This document shows, piece after piece, positions 50,695 to 59,065 of a stretch of DNA of 59,065 nucleotides. Under the pieces are notes generated by a model. That model had not been told where the DNA came from. It saw nothing but the letters and a program-made list of their open reading frames with translations, and ran no database searches. The DNA comes from Pseudomonas migulae NBRC 103157. GTDB lineage: Bacteria > Pseudomonadota > Gammaproteobacteria > Pseudomonadales > Pseudomonadaceae. The stretch covers positions 1 through 59,065 of the forward strand of contig NZ_BDAG01000044.1 in the NCBI RefSeq assembly GCF_002091715.1. Direction: 5' to 3'. The translations under genes and the position numbers were made by a program. Every line of letters begins with the position of its first letter. Within the stretch, counting starts at the first letter, position 1.

Positions 50695-52152
50695 ATGTCG
50701 AAAGTAAAAGGTAACGCTATTGAGAGTGCCGAACTGGCCTTTCAGCCCTTGCAAGCGTTGGCTGCCCCGAGTTCCGCGTTCAATCAGATCAATAGTTTCA
50801 GCCATCAATACGACCGTGGCGGCAACCTCACGGTCAATGGCAAACCGTCGTTCTCCGTCGATCAGGCAGCCACCCAATTGCTGCGCGACGGTGCTGCCTA
50901 CCAGGACAAGGACGGCAGCGGCAAAATCGAATTGACCTACACGTTCCTGACCTCGGCCTCGTCGAGCACCATGAACAAGCACGGGATCACCGGGTTCAGC
51001 CAATTCAGTGCGCAGCAAAAAGGCCAGGCCGTGCTCGCCATGCAATCCTGGGCCGACGTGGCCAACGTCACCTTCACGGAAAAGGCCACCGGCGGCGACG
51101 GTCACATGACCTTCGGCAACTACAGCGGTGGTCAGGACGGCGCAGCGGCATTCGCTTATTTGCCCGGCACGGGCGCAGGTTACGACGGGACTTCCTGGTA
51201 CCTGACTAACAGCAGCTACACGCCTAACAAGACCCCGGACCTGAACAACTACGGCCGGCAAACCCTGACCCACGAAATCGGTCACACCCTGGGCCTGGCC
51301 CATCCCGGCGACTACAACGCCGGTGAAGGCGCACCGACCTACAACGACGCGTCCTACGGGCAAGACACCCGCGGCTACAGCGTCATGAGTTACTGGAGTG
51401 AAAGCAACACCAGCCAGAACTTCAGCAAGGGCGGTGTCGAAGCCTATTCATCGGGCCCGCTGATGGACGATATCGCTGCCATCCAGAAACTCTACGGCGC
51501 CAACACCACCACCCGGACCGGCGACACCACCTACGGTTTCAACTCCAACGCCGGTCGCGACTTCCTCAGCGCGTCCTCGTCGTCGGACAAGGTCGTGTTT
51601 TCGGTGTGGGATGCGGGCGGCAAGGACACCCTGGATTTCTCCGGGTTTACTCAAAACCAGAAGATCAATCTCAATGAAGCCTCGTTCTCCGACGTTGGCG
51701 GCCTGGTGGGCAACGTGTCCATTGCCAAAGGCGTTACTGTGGAGAACGCTATCGGCGGTTCGGGCAATGATTTGCTGATCGGTAACGGTGTCGCCAACGA
51801 GCTGAAGGGCGGTGCCGGCAACGACATCCTTTTTGGTGCGGGCGGTGCAGACAAGTTGTGGGGCGGCGCCGGTTCGGACACTTTTGTGTTCGCGGCCAGC
51901 AGCGACTCCAAGCCGGGTTCGGTCGACCAGATCCTCGACTTTGTCAGCGGTCTGGACAAGATCGACCTGACCGGTATCACCAACGGCGCAGGCCTGCATT
52001 TCGTGAGCGCATTCACGGGTGCGGCGGGCGATGCAGTGCTGACCACCTCTGGTGGCAACAGCCTGTTGTCGGTGGACTTCTCCGGGCATGGCGTGGCTGA
52101 CTTCCTCGTCAGCACCGTGGGCCAGGCGGCGTTCTCGGACATCGTGGCCTGA
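50695..52152 (+). CDS. aprA: Extracellular alkaline zinc metalloprotease (serralysin), AprA/AprX
   Basis: A 485-residue secreted protease of the serralysin family. Zinc motif THEIGHTLGLAH (His193, Glu194, His197, His203) and Met-turn SVMSYW (Met231, Tyr233). RTX calcium repeats follow (about 360-400: GGSGNDLLIGNG, GGAGNDILFGAGGADKLWGG), and the C-terminus ends in a type I secretion signal (AAFSDIVA). There is no N-terminal signal peptide but a short propeptide, as usual. ATG 50695 has AAGGA nine bases upstream. It is followed by a hairpin, then its inhibitor and the ABC exporter. The protein should break down casein and other host or food proteins. Confidence 0.97.
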   Translation: MSKVKGNAIESAELAFQPLQALAAPSSAFNQINSFSHQYDRGGNLTVNGKPSFSVDQAATQLLRDGAAYQDKDGSGKIELTYTFLTSASSSTMNKHGITGFSQFSAQQKGQAVLAMQSWADVANVTFTEKATGGDGHMTFGNYSGGQDGAAAFAYLPGTGAGYDGTSWYLTNSSYTPNKTPDLNNYGRQTLTHEIGHTLGLAHPGDYNAGEGAPTYNDASYGQDTRGYSVMSYWSESNTSQNFSKGGVEAYSSGPLMDDIAAIQKLYGANTTTRTGDTTYGFNSNAGRDFLSASSSSDKVVFSVWDAGGKDTLDFSGFTQNQKINLNEASFSDVGGLVGNVSIAKGVTVENAIGGSGNDLLIGNGVANELKGGAGNDILFGAGGADKLWGGAGSDTFVFAASSDSKPGSVDQILDFVSGLDKIDLTGITNGAGLHFVSAFTGAAGDAVLTTSGGNSLLSVDFSGHGVADFLVSTVGQAAFSDIVA

Positions 52153-52166
52153 TTCAAGGCAAAAGG

Positions 52167-52191
52167 AGGGCGGTGCCGAAAGCGCCGCTCT
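52167..52191 (+). terminator. Hairpin between aprA and aprI (attenuator-like)
   Basis: AGGGCGGTGC-CGAAA-GCGCCGCTCT pairs over ten bases with two G-U wobbles, followed by TTGCCCC rather than a full U-run. It lies 15 bp past aprA and could lower transcription of the following genes relative to aprA. Confidence 0.5.
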
Positions 52192-52227
52192 TTGCCCCTT
52201 GAGCCACAACCCTGAGTAAAACGCCTT

Positions 52228-52614
52228 ATGATCCCTGACGCTTTTACCTACAAAGCAACCGCGTGGCTGTTCGCGACGCTCATGATTTTTTTTGGAGATG
52301 TAGCCATGGCAAGCAGCCTGAAGTTGGCAGACCCGTCGGAGTTGGCGGGGAAATGGCGGGTGACGCAGCAGGACGACCCGTCGAACGTTTGCCCCCTGGA
52401 ATTAAAAGCTGACCAGAACTTGGGCGACGGCACCGAATGCCTCGCTGGATGGCTGGGAGAGGAGCCGATCGGTTGGTTTCCTGAGCCCGACGGCATCGCG
52501 CTCACCGGTAAGGAAGGGTCGAAGATTGTGTTTTTCAGTCGTCAGCGTGACGGACTGTATCGAGGCACTTCGAAGACCGGGCGGGTCATTACACTTGAGC
52601 ACCCGCTGCATTAA
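52228..52614 (+). CDS. aprI: Periplasmic protease inhibitor AprI (Inh)
   Basis: A 128-residue exported inhibitor. Signal peptide (about 1-27, AWLFATLMIFFGDVAMA) then the Inh domain with SSLKLADPSELAGKWRVTQQ, two Cys that can pair (SNVCPLEL and GTECLAGW), and GITLTGKEG-like segment IALTGKEGSKIVFF. In known family members the first five mature residues plug the protease active site and protect the periplasm from stray AprA. Gene position between protease and exporter is standard. Confidence 0.92.
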   Translation: MIPDAFTYKATAWLFATLMIFFGDVAMASSLKLADPSELAGKWRVTQQDDPSNVCPLELKADQNLGDGTECLAGWLGEEPIGWFPEPDGIALTGKEGSKIVFFSRQRDGLYRGTSKTGRVITLEHPLH

Positions 52615-52653
52615 TCGAAACCCTACAAGTTGTAATTAAAGTGTAAGTAACGA

Positions 52654-52672
52654 CCTCGCCAGGCAGGCGAGG
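52654..52672 (+). other. Intercistronic hairpin between aprI and aprD
   Basis: CCTCGCC-AGGCA-GGCGAGG is a perfect 7-bp stem without a U-tract, just upstream of the aprD ribosome site (AGGAAGAGC). It may affect mRNA stability or aprD translation. Confidence 0.5.
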
Positions 52673-52694
52673 GATAACACCTCAGGAAGAGCGC

Positions 52695-54461
52695 ATGAAG
52701 ATGGCTAAGAACCCGGTCACCGTGCCGTTAATTATGGCGCTGGGTGATTACAAGAGCATTCTGATCAGCGTCGGCTGTTTTACGGCGCTGATCAACATTC
52801 TGATGTTAGTGCCCTCTATTTACATGCTTCAGGTTTATGACCGGGTATTGTCCTCACAAAATGAAACCACGCTGGCCATGTTGTCGCTCATGGTCGTCGG
52901 GTTCTTTGCGTTTATCGGTTTGCTGGAGATTGTTCGCAGTTTCATCGTCATTCGTATCGGCAGCCAACTGGAGCGCCGCTTCAACCTGCGGGTGTATCAG
53001 GCGGCTTTCGAACGCAACCTGTTCAGGGGCGAGGGCAACGCCGGGCAGTCGCTGGGGGATCTGACTCACATACGCCAGTTCGTCACCGGCCCGGCGCTGT
53101 TTGCCTTCTTCGACGCACCTTGGTTTCCGGTGTACCTGTTCGTGATTTATCTGTTCAACGTCTGGCTCGGCGTGTTTGCCACGGCGGGCGCGGTATTGCT
53201 GATCGGGCTGGCGTGTCTCAACGAGGCGATGACCAAAAAGCCGCTGGGCGAAGCGGCTTTTTTTTCCCAGAAGTCCAGCCAGATGGCCACCAGTCACCTG
53301 CATAACGCGGAAACCATTCAAGCCATGGGCATGCTCGGTGCCTTGCGCCATCGCTGGTTCCAGGTGCATTCGCGCTTCCTCGGCCTGCAGAACCTGGCCA
53401 GTGATACCGGCGCAGTCATCAGTTCCCTGAGCAAAACCCTGCGCCTTTGCCTGCAATCACTCGTGCTGGGACTGGGTGCATTGCTGGTGATCAAGGGCGA
53501 CATGACGGCCGGGATGATGATCGCCGGCTCGATCCTGATGGGGCGTGTGCTGAGCCCCATCGACCAGTTGATCGCCGTGTGGAAACAGTGGAGTGGCGCG
53601 AAACTCGCCTACCGACGTCTCGACGCGCTGCTACAAGCCTTTCCACCGAGCGACGACGCCATGGCGTTGCCGGCGCCGAAAGGGCAGATCACCTTCGAAC
53701 AGGTCAGTGCCGGTCCTCCCGGCCAACGGGGCGCGACCTTGCACCTGGTCAGTTTCCAGCTCGGTGCCGGCGAAGTGCTGGGCGTGCTGGGTGCCTCCGG
53801 TTCCGGCAAGTCGACGTTGGCTCGAGTATTGGTCGGCGTGTGGCCGACCCTCGGCGGCACCGTGCGGCTGGACGGTGCCGACATCCATCGCTGGAATCGC
53901 GACGAACTCGGTCCCTTCATCGGTTACTTGCCGCAGGACATCGAACTGTTCAGCGGCAGCATCGCGCAAAACATCGCCCGATTCCGTGACGCCGACCCCC
54001 AAAAAGTTGTGGAAGCGGCGCATCAGGCGGGCGTCCATGACTTGATCCTGCGCCTGCCTCGGGGCTACGACACGGTGCTTGGCGAGGATGGCAGCGGTTT
54101 GTCCGGTGGTCAGAAACAGCGTGTGGCACTCGCGCGAGCCCTGTATGGCAAACCGAGCCTGGTGGTGCTGGATGAACCGAATTCCAACCTCGACACCGTC
54201 GGCGAAGCCGCATTGGCCGGCGCGATTGCGCAAATGAAAGCCCAGGGCACCAGCGTGATTCTGGTGACTCACCGTTCTTCGGCGCTGGCCCAGGCCGACA
54301 AATTGCTGGTGCTCAACGATGGACGTTTGCAGGCGTTCGGCCCGAGCCAGGATGTGCTCAAGGCGCTCGCCGGCGCTCAGGAACACAAGCCAGCGCAGGC
54401 ACCGGCCGGGCTGAGCATGAGCCGGCAGTATCAGTCCTCGACAAGGAGTTCGGGCGTATGA
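52695..54461 (+). CDS. aprD: Type I secretion ABC transporter AprD
   Basis: A 588-residue inner-membrane ABC exporter with the transmembrane domain (about 20-300) and ATPase domain. Walker A GASGSGKST (366-374), signature LSGGQKQRVALARAL, Walker B LVVLDEPNSNLD, and the switch His in ILVTHRSS. Unlike HlyB it lacks an N-terminal peptidase-like domain, the normal state for serralysin exporters. It overlaps aprE by 4 nt (ATGA). With AprE and AprF it moves AprA, and very likely the lipase, directly to the outside. Confidence 0.96.
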   Translation: MKMAKNPVTVPLIMALGDYKSILISVGCFTALINILMLVPSIYMLQVYDRVLSSQNETTLAMLSLMVVGFFAFIGLLEIVRSFIVIRIGSQLERRFNLRVYQAAFERNLFRGEGNAGQSLGDLTHIRQFVTGPALFAFFDAPWFPVYLFVIYLFNVWLGVFATAGAVLLIGLACLNEAMTKKPLGEAAFFSQKSSQMATSHLHNAETIQAMGMLGALRHRWFQVHSRFLGLQNLASDTGAVISSLSKTLRLCLQSLVLGLGALLVIKGDMTAGMMIAGSILMGRVLSPIDQLIAVWKQWSGAKLAYRRLDALLQAFPPSDDAMALPAPKGQITFEQVSAGPPGQRGATLHLVSFQLGAGEVLGVLGASGSGKSTLARVLVGVWPTLGGTVRLDGADIHRWNRDELGPFIGYLPQDIELFSGSIAQNIARFRDADPQKVVEAAHQAGVHDLILRLPRGYDTVLGEDGSGLSGGQKQRVALARALYGKPSLVVLDEPNSNLDTVGEAALAGAIAQMKAQGTSVILVTHRSSALAQADKLLVLNDGRLQAFGPSQDVLKALAGAQEHKPAQAPAGLSMSRQYQSSTRSSGV

Positions 54462-55792
54462 GCAACACTAGCGAAGCCACCCTGGAACACGATTACATCG
54501 CCGAGCGCCCTGAACGCGATGCACGCTATTTCGCCCGCGCGGGCTGGATACTGGCGATTGTCGGCGCCGGCAGTTTCTTTGCCTGGGCCAGCCTCGCGCC
54601 GCTCGACCAGGGCATTCCCGTGCAAGGCACGGTCGTGGTCTCCGGTAAACGCAAAGCCGTGCAATCGATGAGCAGCGGCGTGGTCAGCCAGATTCTGGTG
54701 CGCGAAGGCGAGGTGGTGAAGCAGGGTCAGCCATTGTTCCAGCTCGACCGCACGCAAGTCGCCGCCGACGTGCAATCCCTGCGGGCCCAATACCGCATGG
54801 CCTGGGCCAGCCTGGCACGCTGGCAAAGCGAACGGGACAACCTCGGGCAGGTGAGTTTTCCTGCCGAACTGAGCACCGATCCTGACCCGCGCCTGGCACT
54901 GGTGCTGGAAGGTCAGCGGCAGTTGTTCAGCAGTCGCCGCCAAGCGTTTTCCCGCGAACAGGCCGCCTTGCGCGCCAGCATCGAAGGCGCCGGGGCGCAA
55001 CTGGCCGGCATGCGCCGCGCCCGTTCGGACCTGACGGCTCAAGCCAGTTCGCTGCAACAACAGTTGGGCAATCTCCAGCCGCTGGCAGACAACGGCTACA
55101 TTCCGCGCAACCGGTTGATGGAGTACCAGCGTCAGCTATCGCAAGTTCAACAACAATTGGCAGAAAACACCGGAGAAAGCGGCCGGGTAGAGCAGGGGAT
55201 CCTCGAATCGCGCCTGAAGCTGCAACAACACATCGAGGAATACCAGAAAGAAGTCCGCACCCAACTGGCCGATGCGCAGCTCAAAAGCGTGACCCTCGAA
55301 GAGCAACTGACCTCTGCCGGATTCGACCTGCAACACAGCGAGATTATCGCCACCGCCGACGGCATTGCGGTCAACCTGGGTGTGCACACCGAAGGCGCCG
55401 TGGTGCGTCAGGGCGAAACTCTGCTGGAGATCGTCCCGCAAGGCACACACCTGGAAGTCGAAGGGCACTTGCCGATCAACCTGATCGACAAGGTCGGCAC
55501 GCACCTGCCGGTGGACATCCTGTTCACCGCGTTCAACCAGAGCCGCACCCCGCGCGTGCCCGGCGAAGTCAGCCTGATTTCCGCCGACCAGATGGTCGAT
55601 GAGAAAACCGGCGTGCCGTATTACGTGCTGCGCAGCAGCGTCAGCGATCAGGCCATGGAAAAACTCAACGGTCTGGTGATCAAGCCCGGCATGCCTGCGG
55701 AAATGTTCGTGCGCACCGGCGAGCGCTCTCTCCTCAACTACCTGTTCAAACCGCTGCTCGACCGCGCAGGTTCCGCGTTGACCGAGGAATAA
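54458..55792 (+). CDS. aprE: Type I secretion membrane fusion protein AprE
   Basis: A 444-residue HlyD-family adaptor. It has a short cytoplasmic start, one membrane helix (about 27-47, ILAIVGAGSFFAWASLAPLD), the first lipoyl half (VSGKRKAVQSMSSGVVSQIL), a long coiled-coil arm (about 90-275), and the C-terminal lipoyl half/beta-barrel (ATADGIAVNLGVHTEGAVVR). Standard length for PrtE/AprE. Overlaps aprD by 4 nt and is two bases before aprF. Confidence 0.96.
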   Translation: MSNTSEATLEHDYIAERPERDARYFARAGWILAIVGAGSFFAWASLAPLDQGIPVQGTVVVSGKRKAVQSMSSGVVSQILVREGEVVKQGQPLFQLDRTQVAADVQSLRAQYRMAWASLARWQSERDNLGQVSFPAELSTDPDPRLALVLEGQRQLFSSRRQAFSREQAALRASIEGAGAQLAGMRRARSDLTAQASSLQQQLGNLQPLADNGYIPRNRLMEYQRQLSQVQQQLAENTGESGRVEQGILESRLKLQQHIEEYQKEVRTQLADAQLKSVTLEEQLTSAGFDLQHSEIIATADGIAVNLGVHTEGAVVRQGETLLEIVPQGTHLEVEGHLPINLIDKVGTHLPVDILFTAFNQSRTPRVPGEVSLISADQMVDEKTGVPYYVLRSSVSDQAMEKLNGLVIKPGMPAEMFVRTGERSLLNYLFKPLLDRAGSALTEE

Positions 55793-55794
55793 GG

Positions 55795-57162
55795 ATGTTC
55801 CGCTGTATGAATAAGCTTTCCCTTTTTGCAGCGAGTTTCGCGTTGCTGACCTGCAACACTTCAATGGCCATGGGCCCGTTCGACATTTACGAACAAGCGT
55901 TGCGCAATGATCCGGTGTTTCTCGGTGCCATCAAGGAACGCGATGCCGGCCTGGAAAATCGCGCCATTGGCCGCGCCGGGCTGCTGCCACACCTGGGTTA
56001 CACCTACAACAAGGGCCGCAACACCTCCAAGGTCACCTACCTCAATGAGCGCGGGCAAAACCAGCGAGATGATCGCAACTACAGCAGTTACGGCTCGACC
56101 CTGACGTTGCAGCAGCCGTTGATCGATTACGAAGCCTATGCGGCGTACCGAAAAGGCGTGGCGCAATCGCTGTTTGCCGACGAAGCCTTCCGTGGCAAGA
56201 GCCAGGAGTTGCTGGTACGCGTGCTGGAAAGCTACACCCAGGCGCTGTTCGCCCAGGACCAGATCGACATTGCACTGGCGAAAAAGAAAGCCTTCGAACA
56301 ACAGTTCCAGCAGAACGAACACATGTTCCGTCAGGGTGAGGGCACGCGCACCGATATTCTCGAGGCGCAATCCCGTTACGAACTGGCGACCGCCGAAGAA
56401 ATCGAGGCGCGCAATGAGCAGGATGCGTCCTTGCGAGAGCTCGGCGCGCTGATTGGCGTGCCGGCCATCGACATAGCAGACCTGGCGCCGCTGGACCAGA
56501 ACTTCCAGACCTTCACCCTGCGACCCGCCCGCTACGACACTTGGCACGAGATGGCCGTGGCAAACAACCCGAACCTGGCTTCACAGCGCCAGGCCGTGGA
56601 AGTGGCGCGTTACGAAGTCGAACGCAATCGCGCCGGGCACCTGCCGAAAGTCAGTGCCTACGCGTCGGTGCGGCAGAACGAATCGGAAAGTGGCAACACC
56701 TACAACCAGCGTTACGACACCAACACCATTGGTATCGAGGTCAATGTGCCGCTGTATGCCGGCGGCGGGGTTTCCGCCTCGACGCGCCAGGCCAGCCGCG
56801 CGATGGAGCAGGCTGAATATCAGCTTGACGGTCAGACCCGGGAGACGCTGATCGAGCTGCGTCGGCAGTTCAGCGCGTGCCAGTCCGGGGTGAGCAAATT
56901 GCGGGCCTATCAGAAAGCCCTGACGTCCGCCGAAGCCCTGGTGGTCTCGACGAAGCAAAGCATCCTTGGCGGCGAACGGGTCAACCTCGATGCGCTCAAC
57001 GCCGAACAGCAGCTCTACACCACACGCCGCGACCTGGCCCAGACCCGGTACGACTATTTGATGGCCTGGATCAAGTTGCATTACTACGCCGGAACCTTGA
57101 GCGAGCAGGAGCTGGCCAAGGTTGACGAGGCGTTTGGGCGAGGCCGCCGCAACGATCTCTGA
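55795..57162 (+). CDS. aprF: Type I secretion outer-membrane channel AprF (TolC-like)
   Basis: A 455-residue TolC-family protein. Signal peptide (MNKLSLFAASFALLTCNTSM, cleavage near AMA-MG) followed by DIYEQALRNDPVFLGAIKER, the typical first helix of the family, and the second repeat with LIELRRQFSACQSGVSKLRA. Either ATG 55795 or ATG 55807 could be the start; 55795 follows the aprE stop by two bases with AGGAATAAGG upstream. It forms the outer-membrane duct for AprD/AprE. Confidence 0.95.
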   Translation: MFRCMNKLSLFAASFALLTCNTSMAMGPFDIYEQALRNDPVFLGAIKERDAGLENRAIGRAGLLPHLGYTYNKGRNTSKVTYLNERGQNQRDDRNYSSYGSTLTLQQPLIDYEAYAAYRKGVAQSLFADEAFRGKSQELLVRVLESYTQALFAQDQIDIALAKKKAFEQQFQQNEHMFRQGEGTRTDILEAQSRYELATAEEIEARNEQDASLRELGALIGVPAIDIADLAPLDQNFQTFTLRPARYDTWHEMAVANNPNLASQRQAVEVARYEVERNRAGHLPKVSAYASVRQNESESGNTYNQRYDTNTIGIEVNVPLYAGGGVSASTRQASRAMEQAEYQLDGQTRETLIELRRQFSACQSGVSKLRAYQKALTSAEALVVSTKQSILGGERVNLDALNAEQQLYTTRRDLAQTRYDYLMAWIKLHYYAGTLSEQELAKVDEAFGRGRRNDL

Positions 57163-57190
57163 CAATTCCAACAAAAAAAGAGGCTTTACC

Positions 57191-59038
57191 ATGGGTGTTT
57201 ACGACTACAAAAACTTCGGCCCGGCAGATTCAAAGGCGTTGTTCACGGACGCCATGGCGATCACGCTGTATTCCTATCACAACCTCGATAACGGCTTTGC
57301 CACCGGTTATCAGCACAACGGCTTTGGCCTTGGCTTGCCGGCGACGCTGGTGACCGCGCTGATTGGCGGCACCGATTCCCAGGGCGTCATCCCCGGCGTG
57401 CCATGGAATCCGGATTCGGAAAAAGCCGCGCGGGAGGCGGTGCAGAAGGCCGGTTGGACGCCCCTTACTGCGACTCAGCTGGGCTATGACGGCAAGGTCG
57501 ATGCCCGCGGAACGTTTTTCGGCGAGAAGGCCGGCTACACCAGCGCGCAGGTGGAAATCCTCGGCAAGTACGACGCCCAGGGCCATCTCAGTGAAATCGG
57601 CATCGCCTTTCGAGGCACCAGTGGGCCACGGGAAAGCCTGATCAGCGATTCGATCGCGGACGGGATCAACGATCTGCTCGCCGCATTGGGGCCGAAGGAT
57701 TACGCGAAGAACTACGTGGGCGAAGCGTTTGGCGACTTGCTGGGCGATGTCGCGGCATTTGCCCGGGCCAATGGCTTGTCGGGCAAGGACGTTCTGGTCA
57801 GCGGCCACAGCCTCGGCGGCCTGGCGGTCAACAGCCTGGCGGACCTGAGCAACGACAAGTGGGCCGGGTTCTATAAGGACTCCAACTACATTGCCTATGC
57901 GTCGCCCACCCAAAGCAGTACCGATAAAGTGCTCAACGTCGGTTATGAGAACGATCCGGTGTTCCGTGCGCTCGATGGCTCATCCTTCAACCTGTCGTCG
58001 GTGGGCGTCCACGATGTCCATCAGGACTCGGCGACCAACAACATCGTCAGCTTCAACGACCATTACGCCTCGACGGCGTGGAATGTGCTGCCGTTTTCCA
58101 TACTCAATATCCCGACCTGGATTTCCCACCTGCCCACGGGTTATGGCGATGGCATGTCCCGGGTGCTCGAGTCGAAGTTCTATGACCTGACCAACAAGGA
58201 CTCAACCGTTATTGTCGCGAACCTGTCCGACCCGGCGCGCAGCAACACCTGGGTCCAGGACCTCAATCGCAACGCCGAGACCCACAAGGGCAGCACCTTC
58301 ATCATTGGCAGCGACGACAACGACCTGATCCAGGGCGGCAAGAGCAACGACTACCTGGAAGGCCGCGATGGCAATGACACCTTCCGCGACGGCGGTGGCT
58401 ACAACATCGTGCTGGGCGGCAAGGGGAGCAACGTGCTGGACTTGCAACAGTCAGTGAAAAACTTCGATTTCGCCAATGACGGCGCCGGCAACCTGTACAT
58501 CCGCGATGCGCAGGGCGGCATCAGCATCACTCGTGACATTGGCAGCATCGTCACCAAGGAACCGGGGTTTCTCTGGGGGCTGTTCAAGGATGACGTGAGC
58601 CACAGCGTTACGGCCAACGGTCTGGCGGCAGGAAACAACCTGACTCAATACGCTTCGACACTGAAGGGCGGGGCGGGCACCGATACGCTGAAAGCTCACG
58701 CGAGCGGTGATTGGTTGTTTGGCCTGGAGGGCAACGACCATTTGATCGGCGGTCAAGGCAATGATGTGTTCGTCGGCGGAGCGGGAAATGACCTGATGGA
58801 ATCGGGCGGCGGGATCGATACGTTCCTGTTCAGTGGTGCGTTCGGTCATGACCGGGTGGTGGGCTATCAGGCGAATGACAAGCTGGTGTTTCTCGGGGTT
58901 CAGGGTGTCGCGCCGAACGATGACTTTCGGTCCCATGCCACGGTTGTGGGGCACGACACGGTGCTGACGTTTGGCAATGATTCGGTGACCTTGGTCGGGG
59001 TGGGGCTGGATAGCCTGGGCGGCATTGTTATTGCCTGA
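57191..59038 (+). CDS. lipA: Secreted class I.3 lipase LipA with RTX repeats
   Basis: A 615-residue true lipase (triacylglycerol hydrolase) of the I.3 type, close to the 617-residue Pseudomonas PML-like lipases from memory. Catalytic triad by alignment with PML: Ser207 in SGHSLGG, Asp255 in GYENDPVF, His313 in WISHLP. The N-terminus MGVYDYKNFGPADSKALFTD is typical. Calcium-binding RTX repeats occur at about 375-415 (GSDDNDLIQGG, GRDGNDTFRDGG) and 525-565 (LEGNDHLIGGQGNDVFVGG). The C-terminus ends GGIVIA, a type I secretion signal. ATG 57191 has AGAGG eight bases upstream. Last gene of the apr operon, 28 bp after aprF, so AprDEF is the likely exporter. These enzymes can also attack polyesters. 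Confidence 0.96.
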   Translation: MGVYDYKNFGPADSKALFTDAMAITLYSYHNLDNGFATGYQHNGFGLGLPATLVTALIGGTDSQGVIPGVPWNPDSEKAAREAVQKAGWTPLTATQLGYDGKVDARGTFFGEKAGYTSAQVEILGKYDAQGHLSEIGIAFRGTSGPRESLISDSIADGINDLLAALGPKDYAKNYVGEAFGDLLGDVAAFARANGLSGKDVLVSGHSLGGLAVNSLADLSNDKWAGFYKDSNYIAYASPTQSSTDKVLNVGYENDPVFRALDGSSFNLSSVGVHDVHQDSATNNIVSFNDHYASTAWNVLPFSILNIPTWISHLPTGYGDGMSRVLESKFYDLTNKDSTVIVANLSDPARSNTWVQDLNRNAETHKGSTFIIGSDDNDLIQGGKSNDYLEGRDGNDTFRDGGGYNIVLGGKGSNVLDLQQSVKNFDFANDGAGNLYIRDAQGGISITRDIGSIVTKEPGFLWGLFKDDVSHSVTANGLAAGNNLTQYASTLKGGAGTDTLKAHASGDWLFGLEGNDHLIGGQGNDVFVGGAGNDLMESGGGIDTFLFSGAFGHDRVVGYQANDKLVFLGVQGVAPNDDFRSHATVVGHDTVLTFGNDSVTLVGVGLDSLGGIVIA

Positions 59039-59065
59039 AGGTAATGTGGCGCTTGTAAGGGCCTC

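Noticed and set aside
1..59065. tRNA, rRNA, insertion sequence, prophage or attachment-site signals
   Set aside because: Looked for cloverleaf-type sequences, transposase motifs and integrase genes; none could be supported.

Overview
The window comes from a fluorescent pseudomonad, most likely the Pseudomonas fluorescens group. The evidence is a complete mexT-mexEF-oprN/mexS locus with near-textbook MexE, MexF, OprN and MexT proteins, a serralysin/type I secretion/class I.3 lipase locus (aprA-aprI-aprDEF-lipA), a Pseudomonas-type DUF1652 protein, GC-rich codon use, and several Pseudomonas-style REP palindromes built on GATCGCAGCCT...AGCTCCTAC or GCTCGCGAA arms. No rRNA, tRNA, CRISPR array, IS element or prophage was seen.

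Layout. (1) 72-11716, all on the minus strand: a 2412-residue toxin-like protein ending in a putative papain-fold Cys-His-Asp domain, then a glycosyltransferase, two tandem PI-PLC X-domain proteins and an AraC regulator. This is the most accessory-looking part and the best candidate for an undescribed host-directed system. (2) 11902-22343: a dense signalling block. It holds a lone receiver, a 1163-aa CHASE3-GAF-kinase with three receivers, CheR, a receiver-less CheB, a receiver-kinase and another lone receiver (plus strand); then a KaiC-like double ATPase translationally overlapped with a hybrid kinase (minus strand). (3) 22545-27090: a membrane-anchored TPR protein, then a FUSC/DUF1656/HlyD efflux operon. 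(4) 27303-35700: MexEF-OprN RND pump with its activator MexT and the divergent oxidoreductase MexS, with candidate MexT boxes in both intergenic regions. (5) 35701-44892: an unrecognised 496-aa protein overlapping a divergent MocR-type regulator, then phosphoglucomutase, pirin, a UvrD-type helicase and DUF1652. (6) 45156-48934: an AraC regulator with an NTF2/SnoaL-like N-terminus, an amine-oxidase-like flavoprotein, a cupin and a periplasmic polyamine-binding protein, probably amine uptake/catabolism. (7) 49127-59038: an orphan AT-rich gene, a fused LprI/MliC-type lysozyme-inhibitor-like protein, and the extracellular protease/lipase operon. In that operon the protease AprA is guarded by its periplasmic inhibitor AprI and both AprA and the lipase should leave through AprDEF. 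The aprA Shine-Dalgarno lies inside a near-perfect RsmA/RsmE binding sequence.

All family assignments come from reading the translated sequence and from family knowledge; no database search was run.
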